Of a stretch of 64,000 nucleotides of DNA, positions 54,439 through 62,932 are shown one piece after another. The notes under the pieces were generated by a model. The model made no database searches, was not told where the DNA came from, and worked only from the letters and a program-made list of their open reading frames with translations. How positions within the stretch are numbered: the stretch's first letter is position 1; the number at the start of each line of letters is the position of its first letter. The stretch covers positions 1 through 64,000 of the forward strand of contig DUQQ01000011.1 in assembly GCA_012837705.1 (NCBI GenBank), in the 5' to 3' direction. The stretch comes from Hydrogenispora sp. (lineage in GTDB: Bacteria > Bacillota > UBA4882 > UBA10575). Made by a program: the position numbers and the translations under genes.

Positions 54439-55427
54439 TATAGCGTAATCGGATGTTCCATGGTGGCGACGACCAAACGGACGGCCGCTTCCACATCATT
54501 CAGGTCAACCATTTCCGAAGGAGAATGCAGGTAGCGGCAAGGAACGGAGATGACCCCGGCGGGGATGCCCGCCTTCGTCAGGTGGATCGCACCGGCGTCG
54601 GTTCCGCCAAAGGGTAAAACCTCAAATTGGTGCGGGATCCCATTCTGCTCGGCTAGCGTGGTCAAAAGCTCTTTGACCTGCGGATGCGTGATCAAAGAGA
54701 CATCCTTCACCTTAATGGCTGCGCCTTGCCCCAGTTTCATGGCTAATTTAGGCGCTTCGGGCGTGTCGCCGGTAGCAGTTACATCAAGGGCGATCCCCAG
54801 ATCCGGGTCAAGGCCGAAAGCGGCGGTTTTGGCCCCGCGTAACCCGACTTCCTCTTGGACGGTAAAGGTACAATAGAGGTCGTTTTGGGGTTTGGTGACG
54901 CGTTTGAGGGCTTCGATCAAGACCGCACAGCCCACCCGGTCGTCGAGGGCTTTCGCCACAACCCGTTGGCCCAGGTCCAGATACCCATGATCAAAGGAGG
55001 CAATATCGCCAACCGCCACTTTGGTTTTGGCTTCTTCGGCCGAGGTGGCCCCGATATCAATATATAACTTTTCTAAGGTCAACTGTTTTAAATCGTCGAT
55101 CTTTTCGGCACCGATCACACCCATTGTTCCGTTTTGGAACCGGACCCGCTGCGCGTATAGCCGGTGGGGCCGGATCCCACCAACGTTACTGAAGCGGAGG
55201 AAGCCTTGCTCATCGATGGCGGTGACGATTACCCCGATCTCATCCATATGGGCAGCGAACTGCAGTTTGGTTTTGCCCCCGCGTTTAAACGCGATCAGAT
55301 TGCCCATGGTGTCAACGGTCAGCTCGTCACAGTAGTCCTTGAGCTCGGCCTGGATAAAGGCGCGGATCTGTTCTTCCCGCCCCGATGGAGCAGGGATGCT
55401 TGTCAAGCGCCGCAGCAAATCTTTCAT
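54438..55427 (-). CDS. M42-family metallo-aminopeptidase (paralogue 1)
   Basis: M42 enzymes form dodecameric tetrahedra (TET) that trim peptides in the cytoplasm. The 329-aa protein keeps the metal ligands His in FAAHMDEIGV, Asp in ALDDRVGCAVL, Glu-Glu in VQEEVGLRGA, Asp in ALDVTATGD and His in CRYLHSPSEM. The ATG at 55427 overlaps the stop of paralogue 2 by four bases (ATGA). It is the last gene of a coupled three-gene operon. Peptide specificity cannot be inferred. Confidence 0.93.
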   Translation of the reverse strand: MKDLLRRLTSIPAPSGREEQIRAFIQAELKDYCDELTVDTMGNLIAFKRGGKTKLQFAAHMDEIGVIVTAIDEQGFLRFSNVGGIRPHRLYAQRVRFQNGTMGVIGAEKIDDLKQLTLEKLYIDIGATSAEEAKTKVAVGDIASFDHGYLDLGQRVVAKALDDRVGCAVLIEALKRVTKPQNDLYCTFTVQEEVGLRGAKTAAFGLDPDLGIALDVTATGDTPEAPKLAMKLGQGAAIKVKDVSLITHPQVKELLTTLAEQNGIPHQFEVLPFGGTDAGAIHLTKAGIPAGVISVPCRYLHSPSEMVDLNDVEAAVRLVVATMEHPITL

Positions 55428-56449
55428 ACAGGTAACCCCCTTTGTGCGATGTTTCTTAAGAAAGCATCGATCAGTTTAATCGTCTGTGCGAAGTCATCGA
55501 GGTTTAAAATTCCTACTGGTGAATGGATATAACGGCAGGGAATAGAGATCACGGCTACGGGAATGCCGCTCCGTGTTTGGTTGATGACCCCTGCTTCTGT
55601 ACCGCCCGAAGCTGATTCGCGAAACTGATAAGGAATTCCGGCTTCCTCGGCGACGGCGACCAGGCGCTCAATCAGGGCGGGCTTAACGATGACGGAACGA
55701 TCCATAAAACTGATTGCCGGTCCGGCGCCTAAACGGGTGGAAGCCTGGTGTTTTTTCAACGGCGGGACATCCCCGGCGGAGGTGGTCTCCACCACCAGGG
55801 CTAAGTCGGGGTTTAAACCATAGGCGGCAACAGTGGCACCGCGTAGTCCAACTTCCTCCTGGACGGTGAAAGCATAGGCCAGGGGTAGATCATACTCGTT
55901 TTCCATCAGGTTCATCAAAACAGCACAGCCGGCTCGATCATCGAGGGCTTTTCCTTTAAAGAGGCCATCGCCGAAAGGTCCCGCTTGGACGTCAAAGGCA
56001 ATGAGATCGCCAATCTTGACGTCCTTTTCCGCATCGTTGCGGTCGGTGGCACCGATATCCACAAACAGACCGGTGGTTTTCACCGGGCGTTCCCGCTCTT
56101 CCCTCTCCTGGAGGTGGATGGGTTTGGCACCGATTACCCCGGGGATCCGCTGGGGACCGACGAAAACCCGTTTGGAGATGAGGACCCGTTCATCAATGCC
56201 GCCTATGGTTTTGATCTTCAGTAACCCGCTGGCATCGATCCCCACCACCATTAATCCAACCTCATCCATATGGGCGGAGAGCATGACAAGCGGGCCTTTT
56301 TTCCCCTGGTCGCAGCGGGCAATGAGGTTGCCTAACCGGTCGGTCTGGATCCGGTCAACGCGGCCCTGAATGCGGTTGCGAATAAAGTGACGGACCGCCG
56401 TTTCGCCACTGGAAACACCGTTTAATTCGGATAACTCCTTTAGTAACAT
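55424..56449 (-). CDS. M42-family metallo-aminopeptidase (paralogue 2)
   Basis: The 341-aa middle gene has all metal ligands: LSAHMDEVGLMV, KALDDRAGCAVL, VQEEVGLRGA, then Glu instead of Asp in VVETTSAGDVP (both occur in the family), and CRYIHSPVG. The ATG at 56449 overlaps the end of paralogue 3 by 10 bases, and its stop overlaps paralogue 1 by 4. The sequence differs from its neighbours throughout, so the three copies are old, not recent duplicates. Confidence 0.93.
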   Translation of the reverse strand: MLLKELSELNGVSSGETAVRHFIRNRIQGRVDRIQTDRLGNLIARCDQGKKGPLVMLSAHMDEVGLMVVGIDASGLLKIKTIGGIDERVLISKRVFVGPQRIPGVIGAKPIHLQEREERERPVKTTGLFVDIGATDRNDAEKDVKIGDLIAFDVQAGPFGDGLFKGKALDDRAGCAVLMNLMENEYDLPLAYAFTVQEEVGLRGATVAAYGLNPDLALVVETTSAGDVPPLKKHQASTRLGAGPAISFMDRSVIVKPALIERLVAVAEEAGIPYQFRESASGGTEAGVINQTRSGIPVAVISIPCRYIHSPVGILNLDDFAQTIKLIDAFLRNIAQRGLPV

Positions 56450-57504
56450 TCTAATCCCTCCAAGAAGGCGCGGTCGATCTGCATGATGAATTCGGCCAGG
56501 AGACGACCGGTTTCTTTGAGATCGTCCAACGCTAAAGTTTCAACGGAAGTATGCATGTAACGGAGGGGGATACACACCAGGCCGCTGGCGACCCCGGCCT
56601 GAGCGATCTGGATGGCGTAGGCGTCTGTTCCCCGGGGGGTCTCTGCCGCTTCCACTTGGTATTTGACTTTACCGGCTTCGGCTGCGGCCTTGAGCTTATC
56701 AAAGATGAGCGGATGCACCGGCGGTCCGGTGACGATGACCGGTCCTTGCCCCAGTTTAAATCCTTCGTAATCAGCCAAACCCGGCATCTCTCCGTGGGTT
56801 ACATCGACCGCTAGCCCAATATCGGGATTAAGGCCATAGGAACTGACGAAAGCCCCCCGGACCCCCAACTCCTCCTGGACGGTGATGACCACTAGGACTT
56901 CCGCTTCATGGTTGTAATCTTTCAGGCGGCGAAGACATTCGACCAGTGCCACGACTCCGGCCCGGTCGTCCATGGCTTTTCCGGCGTAAAAAGAGTTTTT
57001 CAAAGTACCGCACGACCGTTTAATCGTAATCGGGTCGCCAACCCGCACCAAAGCGGCCATGCGCTCCGGAGCGAGGCCGAGATCGATGGTCATATCTTCA
57101 ATCTTCACGGCTTTGTTTCGTTCGTCCGCTTGCTGCAAGTGGGGAGGTTTGGCGCCGATCACACCGGGTAGATCTTCTCGGCCGTGGACGATGACCTCTT
57201 GCCCGAGGAGAACCCGCTGGTCAATGCCCCCGATGGTCGAAAAACGGATAAAGCCGTCTTCCAGCGCGGTGACGATCAGGCCGATTTCGTCGATATGGGC
57301 GGCCAACATGATGCGGGGTGGATGCTCGCCCTGGCCTGCTTTGCGGAGGATAATATTGCCTAACCGGTCGCGGCGGAGCTCGCTGATCCAGCAGCGGCCA
57401 TCCCCATTGGAGAAAAAATCGAGGATGATCTGGGCCGCTCGGTCTTCCCGCCCCGAGGGGCCGACGGCATCAGTCAGTTCTTTCAGTAGTTTTTCGGTCT
57501 GCAC
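56440..57504 (-). CDS. M42-family metallo-aminopeptidase (paralogue 3)
   Basis: The 354-aa first gene of the operon retains LAAHIDEIGLIV, AMDDRAGVVAL, VQEELGVRGA, AVDVTHGEMPG and LRYMHTSVET. It is the most divergent of the three. The GTG at 57504 is 8 bases after AAGGAGG; a nearby ATG is out of frame. A minus-strand TATAAT about 35 bases upstream is a possible -10. Coupled expression of three paralogues suggests mixed-subunit particles or complementary specificities. Confidence 0.92.
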   Translation of the reverse strand: MQTEKLLKELTDAVGPSGREDRAAQIILDFFSNGDGRCWISELRRDRLGNIILRKAGQGEHPPRIMLAAHIDEIGLIVTALEDGFIRFSTIGGIDQRVLLGQEVIVHGREDLPGVIGAKPPHLQQADERNKAVKIEDMTIDLGLAPERMAALVRVGDPITIKRSCGTLKNSFYAGKAMDDRAGVVALVECLRRLKDYNHEAEVLVVITVQEELGVRGAFVSSYGLNPDIGLAVDVTHGEMPGLADYEGFKLGQGPVIVTGPPVHPLIFDKLKAAAEAGKVKYQVEAAETPRGTDAYAIQIAQAGVASGLVCIPLRYMHTSVETLALDDLKETGRLLAEFIMQIDRAFLEGLECY

Positions 57505-57683
57505 ATATAAAGCCTCCTTTCTTTCTGCCTTCTTTATTATAACTTTTTTTACTGGTAAAGTAGAGGAAAAATACGGCGGAAAAAACCCTTTTTCTGACGG
57601 AACAAGGGAAAAGGGATTAACTCCTCTTTGTCGAAAATTGACTTACGGTATGGGACACGAAAGGAGAGATTATTATTAAAACG

Positions 57684-58604
57684 TTGAAAAGTTTCTTGCT
57701 GGCCTTAATACTACTGGTTGTGATGGCTCCGCTTTGCGCAGCGGCCGCGCCCGGGCTTGGTGCCCGTGCCCTGGGGATGGGTGGCGCTTATACCGCGGTA
57801 GCTGACGACGGGAGTGCGGCTTACTGGAACCCGGCCGGTATTGCGCAGGTAACGGTCGGTTTAGCCCTTGACGGCGGGTTCGAAGGGAATTTAAAGCAGA
57901 TTGATGCGCTCCGGGAGCAAGATCCCGCCGCACTCGATGGCACCCTGGGCCTAAAAGGCGGTGCCAGTTTGATCCTGGGGAACTTTGGACTGGGTGCTTT
58001 AACTGAGAGTCGGGCCGAAATTGAGCCGGCAGCCCTCTTGAAGACGATGCGGATCGACCAGACGGATCAGGTGTTCTTCACTTATGCCAATGAAATGACC
58101 GACCTTTTTGCCTTTGGTCTGAATGCGAAGTATGTGATGGCTAACACGGAAAGGCATACGGCCACCGGTATGATCGATCAAGGGGAAGGCAAAGGCTTTG
58201 CTGTTGATCTTGGCGCGATGTTTAAAGTAGGTAAGATCGTCCGGGTAGGCGCGGTCCTGAAAGACTTTGGACTGGTGGGGTTCAAGCTGAATGGGGTCGA
58301 CTATGAGTGGCCGACCAGACTGGTCCTTGGCGGTGCGGTCAAGGCCCCCTTGTTGGGCACGGTTGTGGCGGCTGATCTGGAGACACCGCTACAAGGCGAT
58401 GAGGACCCCGCCTTCCGGATCGGAGTGGAACAGCCTTTCTTGGGTATCCTGGCCTTTCGGGCAGGCGGATACCAGGAAGACGGTGATTTTAACTTTACGG
58501 CCGGTTGCGGTCTCAAGCTCGGTCCGGTTGCGCTGGACGTAGCGGCCGACCTGGGTCTGGGTGAGAACACCGCGGTTTATGCTACCGCCCAGTTTAAATT
58601 CTAA
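57684..58604 (+). CDS. PorV/TraF-like outer-membrane beta-barrel candidate
   Basis: The protein (about 306 aa) has a signal peptide (SFLLALILLVVMAPLCAAAA) followed by GARALGMGGAYTAVADDGSA and AYWNPAGI. This is the start typical of PorV/UPF0164/TraF-like beta-barrel proteins of diderm bacteria. The rest alternates short hydrophobic and Gly-rich strands, and it ends TAQFKF with a terminal Phe, as outer-membrane barrels do. The TTG at 57684 is 15 bases from GGAG; an ATT at 57675 (reading MKTLKSFLL) is better spaced. The barrel function is unknown. Confidence 0.75.
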   Translation: MKSFLLALILLVVMAPLCAAAAPGLGARALGMGGAYTAVADDGSAAYWNPAGIAQVTVGLALDGGFEGNLKQIDALREQDPAALDGTLGLKGGASLILGNFGLGALTESRAEIEPAALLKTMRIDQTDQVFFTYANEMTDLFAFGLNAKYVMANTERHTATGMIDQGEGKGFAVDLGAMFKVGKIVRVGAVLKDFGLVGFKLNGVDYEWPTRLVLGGAVKAPLLGTVVAADLETPLQGDEDPAFRIGVEQPFLGILAFRAGGYQEDGDFNFTAGCGLKLGPVALDVAADLGLGENTAVYATAQFKF

Positions 58605-58650
58605 GCGACTAAAAAGCATCTTAACTACGGAGGTCGACGGGTTTTCCGGC

Positions 58651-59292
58651 TTAACGCTGGAAGATCAGCGGGAGGGCGTTGGTGAAAAAGCCGATCCCGA
58701 AACCGATCAGACAAAGGCCCAAACCGCCGATGATTAACCGGTAAACTTTGGCGCTGAGAAAAGCTCTGGTCTTGCTGACCATCCAGGAAACCAATAGATA
58801 CCAGGAAAAATCGGCCAGGATATGTCCCAGGTAAAAAAGGAGGACCCCGCCGAAGCCAAAGGTATTGAAGGCGTTCATAATGAGGCCGAGACCAACGACA
58901 ACCCACCAAATGATGAAGTAAGGATTGGCGGCGCTGATCAAAGCGCCGCCAAGCATTATGCTGCGGTTTTTCGCCGGTGCGGTTGTGGACAGAGCAATGG
59001 TCACCTTGCCGCTCCAGCTGTCCCGGATCATCTGGCTACCCATAAAAACCAAGATGATGCCGCCGCAAAGGCCAATCAGGATTTGCGCGAGGATGGTGTT
59101 TAGGTATTGACCGAAACCTAAAAAGATCAGGATAACCAGCAGCAATTCAAGGAAGATGTGACCCAACGAGACCATGAATCCGGCTTTCATGCCGGATTTT
59201 AAACTTTGATCCAGCGTATATGTGAGTAACGAACCGGGCATGACTGCACCCGAATAACCGATCAATATGGACTGGAGAAAGATTGTAACCAA
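58651..59292 (-). CDS. LysE-family amino-acid exporter
   Basis: The 213-aa membrane protein has six hydrophobic segments and the LysE/RhtB pattern: IGYSGAVMPGSLLTYTLDQS (about 11-30), then KAGFMVSLGHIFLELLLVI, GGALISAANPYFIIWWVVVG (about 115-134) and a C-terminal YRLIIGGLGLCLIGFGI. It probably exports an amino acid or related small molecule. The TTG at 59292 follows GGAAG. It faces convergently toward the barrel gene, with no clear terminator between. Confidence 0.88.
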   Translation of the reverse strand: MVTIFLQSILIGYSGAVMPGSLLTYTLDQSLKSGMKAGFMVSLGHIFLELLLVILIFLGFGQYLNTILAQILIGLCGGIILVFMGSQMIRDSWSGKVTIALSTTAPAKNRSIMLGGALISAANPYFIIWWVVVGLGLIMNAFNTFGFGGVLLFYLGHILADFSWYLLVSWMVSKTRAFLSAKVYRLIIGGLGLCLIGFGIGFFTNALPLIFQR

Positions 59293-59465
59293 ATTTGATC
59301 ACTTCCATCTTTTTTCCCCAATTGTAACAGAAAAGAACCACAAAAACGAGAGGAAAAATAATTTGACCGTGTTTAATTATGTATAATAGGGTTAGCCGCG
59401 CGGGCATAGACTAAGCTATCTGATCAATTTCGGATGGAGTTTTTAGAGAGCAGGAGGGAATGGGG

Positions 59466-60290
59466 ATGGGGCAAAACGAGATCATCGTCCGGAGTTGGAG
59501 CGAGGTTTGCGAACGTTTGTACGACAACGCTTGGAAACCAGAGCTTGGCCGCTTTCGTAGTGATTATGCCTTCCGGGGGCTGGCCGATTGTCGATACCCG
59601 TTACAGAATAGTTTTTTTCGGGTGTGCCAAAACAATCCACAACTGGAATACCATATGCTCCGGAACTTTAAAAAATACGGGCAGTTCGATGACGCCAGTC
59701 TGGTCGCCTCCGACTGGCGGGTTATGACTTTAGCGCAACACCACGGTTTGCCCACCCGTCTAATGGACTGGACGTATTCGCCCTTTGTCGCTTTGCATTT
59801 TGTGACCGACGATCCCACCAAGTATGACCAGGACGGGGTGATCTGGCAAGTTGATTATGTGCAGGTCAACCGGATGCTGCCCGAGCCGTTCAAAGGGGTG
59901 ATGGAAAAGGAAGGGGCCAATGCTTTTACAGTCGAGATGATTGAAGAAGCGGTCCCGACGCTGCAGGATTTTGACGATTTTCACGACCAGGACCATGATC
60001 TGGTTATTTTCTTTGAACCACCTTCCCTCGATTCCCGGATCGTCAATCAATTTGCATTCTTCTCTGTGATGTCTACCGCTACCGGACGCTTGGATGAGTG
60101 GCTTTACCAGTACCCCCATCTTTACCGGCGCATAATTATCCCCCGGGAGTTGAAATGGGAGATCCGGGATAAGCTTGATCAAGCCAATATCACCGAACGG
60201 ATTCTCTTCCCCGGTTTGGATGGGTTAGCCAAATGGCTCTTGCGCCATTATACGCCCCGTTGTTTCGAACAGCCGGACCAGTCCGGATAG
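59466..60290 (+). CDS. FRG-domain protein
   Basis: The 274-aa protein carries an FRG domain: DYAFRGLADCRYPLQNSFFR (about 33-52), then the signature LAQHHGLPTRLMDWTYSPFV (about 90-109) and ALHFVTDD. The C-terminal part has NQFAFFSVM and RRIIIPRELKWEIRDKL. FRG domains occur in phage genomes and in anti-phage or abortive-infection loci, but the biochemical activity is not settled. The second ATG at 59466 is 8 bases after AGGAGG and preferred over the one at 59460. No partner or phage gene is adjacent. Confidence 0.85.
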   Translation: MGQNEIIVRSWSEVCERLYDNAWKPELGRFRSDYAFRGLADCRYPLQNSFFRVCQNNPQLEYHMLRNFKKYGQFDDASLVASDWRVMTLAQHHGLPTRLMDWTYSPFVALHFVTDDPTKYDQDGVIWQVDYVQVNRMLPEPFKGVMEKEGANAFTVEMIEEAVPTLQDFDDFHDQDHDLVIFFEPPSLDSRIVNQFAFFSVMSTATGRLDEWLYQYPHLYRRIIIPRELKWEIRDKLDQANITERILFPGLDGLAKWLLRHYTPRCFEQPDQSG

Positions 60291-60293
60291 AAG

Positions 60294-60324
60294 AAACCGG
60301 TCCATGCTTTGGACCGGTTTTTCT
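60294..60324 (+). terminator. intrinsic terminator after the FRG gene
   Basis: AAACCGGTCC (60294-60303) pairs over 10 bases with GGACCGGTTT (60311-60320) and is followed by TTC. It separates the FRG gene from the convergent nad operon. Confidence 0.82.
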
Positions 60325-60390
60325 GAATTTCTAAAGGAAAAGCTGCTTGTCACCGGCTTTTGAAAAAGCCTTTGCCGGTATTTTATAGTT

Positions 60391-61227
60391 TTATAGCAGG
60401 AGACTGATGTCCAAAGCCTGAACGGAATGGGTGATGCGGCCAACAGAGATGAGGTCCACACCGGCGGCGGCAATTGCCTGGATGGTCTCCGCGGAAACAT
60501 TCCCCGAGGCTTCAACCAGTGCTTTTCCGTCGATAAGGCGCACCATCTCGGCCATCAACGACGGCGACATGTTGTCTAGCATAATAATATCGGCGCCGGC
60601 GGCCAAAGCTTCACGAACCTGCGCTTCCGATTCCACTTCCACTTCAATCTTCATGGTGTGGGGAGCGGCCATGCGGACTTTGGCGACGGCGGCTTTGATC
60701 CCGCCACAAGCGGCCAGATGGTTATCTTTGATCAGGACAGCATCGGCTAAGTTAAAACGGTGGTTGTAGCCACCGCCGACCCGGACAGCATATTTCTGCA
60801 AAGCGCGGAGCCCCGGTAGGGTTTTCCTGGTATCGACCACGCGGACCTGGGGATAATCGGCGAGCAAATCCACCAATTTCCGGGTGGCGGTGGCGATTCC
60901 GGATAGATGTTGGAGAAAGTTAAGGGCCACCCTTTCGCCACTGAGCACGTCACGGGTGGGTCCGGAGATTACGGCGAGTACCGTACCGGTGTCGACGCGG
61001 GCACCGTCCCCATGGGTGATCTTCAGGCTGATGGCGGAGTTTAGTTGGCGAAAGACCTCCTGCACGACGGCCCAGCCACAGATCACCCCGGGCTCCTTGG
61101 CGATAAAACGGCCACTGGTGGTGGCTGTGGGGTCAATGGTCAGCGCGGAAGTGATGTCACCGGGACCGAGATCTTCCGCCAGGGCTTGGCGGACCAGGTC
61201 GGTATAGACGTTTTTTGGTAATTCCAT
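60391..61227 (-). CDS. nadC: nicotinate-nucleotide pyrophosphorylase (quinolinate phosphoribosyltransferase)
   Basis: NadC converts quinolinate and PRPP to nicotinate mononucleotide, the third step of de novo NAD synthesis. The 278-aa protein has the N-terminal open-face sandwich (ALAEDLGPGDITSALT, about 12-27), the catalytic stretch VDTRKTLPGLRALQKYAV (about 130), HRFNLADAVLIKDNH and the C-terminal EASGNVSAETIQAIAAAGVD. The ATG at 61227 follows GAGAGG and lies 18 bases after nadB. It is the last gene of nadABC. Confidence 0.97.
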   Translation of the reverse strand: MELPKNVYTDLVRQALAEDLGPGDITSALTIDPTATTSGRFIAKEPGVICGWAVVQEVFRQLNSAISLKITHGDGARVDTGTVLAVISGPTRDVLSGERVALNFLQHLSGIATATRKLVDLLADYPQVRVVDTRKTLPGLRALQKYAVRVGGGYNHRFNLADAVLIKDNHLAACGGIKAAVAKVRMAAPHTMKIEVEVESEAQVREALAAGADIIMLDNMSPSLMAEMVRLIDGKALVEASGNVSAETIQAIAAAGVDLISVGRITHSVQALDISLLL

Positions 61228-61245
61228 CCAATAAACACCTCTCTT

Positions 61246-62850
61246 CTACCACGGCCATGTAAAGGGCTGGTCGGCAGGGATGGAATCAATACCTGCCGCC
61301 GAAAGGACAATCCGTTTTGTCCATGCCGGATCCGGTTCTGGGTAATCAACCCGGAAATGACTGCCCCGACTTTCCTGGCGAGCGAGGGCCGCGTTCAGCA
61401 TCAACCGGACCAGGAGGCGCATGTTCTGTAACTCTAAGTAAGGGCGGCTTAAAGCCCTTGGCGCCTCTGGTGTCAACGGTACCAGAAGGCGTTGGGCGTT
61501 TTGCAAGTCCTCTGCCCGCCGGATAATACCCAGATGGGTGGAGGCCAATTCTTTGAGCGCCAAACGGTCAGCGGTTAAATTTTCCGGGTTGGTTTCGGTG
61601 GGGAAAACCGCCGTCAATTCCGGCGGGAGAGCTGGGCTTGTCCGCGGGTGCTCTTTGAGGTATTCAAAGATGCGATGGCCGAAGACCAAACCGTCCAGCA
61701 AAGAGTTGCTGGCTAAACGGTTTGCACCGTGCACCCCGGGATTGGCCACTTCACCGCAGGCAAATAGCCGGGGCAGCGCCGTCCGGCCGTGAAGATCGAT
61801 GGCGATGCCCCCCATCATATAGTGGGCGGCCGGGGCGACTGGAATCGGTGCCTTGGTAATATCAAGGCCATAACGTAAACAGGTTTCGTAGATATTGGGA
61901 AAACGGCGTTTAATCAGATCCGCACTTAACAAGGAAAGATCAAGGTAAACATGGTCGGCACCGGTCTTTGCCATTTCCGACCATACGCTGCGGGCGACCA
62001 CATCCCGGGGGGCCAGTTCTGCCTGTTCGTGGTAGGAAGGCATAAAACGGATCCCTTTCTGGTTACGGAGAATTCCCCCCTCGCCCCGGACCGCCTCGGT
62101 GATCAGAAAACAGGGGGCACCGTCCAGATGGAGGGCGGTCGGGTGAAACTGGACGAATTCCAGATCCGCCAAGGGGGCACCCGCCAGGAAGGCCAGGGCC
62201 AAACCATCGCCGGTGGCCACGGCGGGATTGGTGGTATCGGTAAAAATCTGTCCGCAACCTCCGGTTGTCAAAACCGTTGCTTCCGCTAGAAGACTGGTTT
62301 GTATTCCGTTTTCGGCTAGGACCAGGGCACCGTAGCAACCGCCTTCCCCGGTGAGCAGTGCCACGGCATAATGATTTTCCTTTACCGTGATCTGTGGATG
62401 GGCCAAGACCCGTTGGGCAAGGATTTTTGTGATTTCGCGGCCGGTGGCATCACCATCGGCGTGTAAAACCCGGGGATAAGAATGGGCTGCTTCCCGGGTC
62501 ATGAGCAAGGTTCCAGCCTCGGCATCAAAGGGGACCCCCCAAGTAATTAATTCCTGGACCCGTTCCGGACCTTCATGCACCAATGCAGCAACCGCAGGAG
62601 GCAAGCAGAGACCAGCACCAGCTTGAATTGTATCGGTGTAGTGTAATTCTGGGGAGTCGGCCGGACTAAGGGCAACGGCAATGCCGCCTTGGGCGTAACT
62701 GGTATTACTTTCTTCCAGGGTATCTTTGGTGATTAAAGTTACGGCATCGATTTCCGCTAATTTAAGAGCGGTATAAAGTCCGGCGATTCCGCTACCGATC
62801 ACCAAAAAAGGGGCCACGCTCTGACCGGCAGTGGAGAGATTAATCTTCAT
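61246..62850 (-). CDS. nadB: L-aspartate oxidase
   Basis: NadB is a flavoenzyme that oxidises L-aspartate to iminoaspartate, the first step of NAD synthesis, and works under anaerobiosis with fumarate as acceptor. The 534-aa protein has the FAD fold VIGSGIAGLYTALKLAE (about 17-33), then NTSYAQGGIAVAL (about 49-61), LEFVQFHPTALH, GEGGILRNQKG and the catalytic-region signature HGANRLASNSLLDGLVFG. The ATG at 62850 follows AAGGAGG. It lies 82 bases after nadA, with a hairpin between. Confidence 0.96.
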   Translation of the reverse strand: MKINLSTAGQSVAPFLVIGSGIAGLYTALKLAEIDAVTLITKDTLEESNTSYAQGGIAVALSPADSPELHYTDTIQAGAGLCLPPAVAALVHEGPERVQELITWGVPFDAEAGTLLMTREAAHSYPRVLHADGDATGREITKILAQRVLAHPQITVKENHYAVALLTGEGGCYGALVLAENGIQTSLLAEATVLTTGGCGQIFTDTTNPAVATGDGLALAFLAGAPLADLEFVQFHPTALHLDGAPCFLITEAVRGEGGILRNQKGIRFMPSYHEQAELAPRDVVARSVWSEMAKTGADHVYLDLSLLSADLIKRRFPNIYETCLRYGLDITKAPIPVAPAAHYMMGGIAIDLHGRTALPRLFACGEVANPGVHGANRLASNSLLDGLVFGHRIFEYLKEHPRTSPALPPELTAVFPTETNPENLTADRLALKELASTHLGIIRRAEDLQNAQRLLVPLTPEAPRALSRPYLELQNMRLLVRLMLNAALARQESRGSHFRVDYPEPDPAWTKRIVLSAAGIDSIPADQPFTWPW

Positions 62851-62888
62851 TATTGATGGCCTCCTTAAAATTAGAGCTAAAAGGGAAA

Positions 62889-62914
62889 CCTCTCCCCGCT
62901 GGGGCGAGGAGAGG
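62889..62914 (-). terminator. hairpin between nadA and nadB (partial terminator or processing site)
   Basis: On the minus strand CCTCTCC and GGAGAGG (plus 62908-62914 and 62889-62895) enclose CGCCCC/GGGG pairing. TTTCCCTTTT follows. The T-run is interrupted, so partial read-through into nadBC is likely. Confidence 0.5.
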
Positions 62915-62932
62915 AGAGAAAAGTAGGAGAAC

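Noticed and set aside
59363..59387. Promoter of the FRG gene
   Set aside because: TTGACC and a perfect TATAAT are present but only 13 bases apart, too close for sigma-A; the -10 may be used with another -35.
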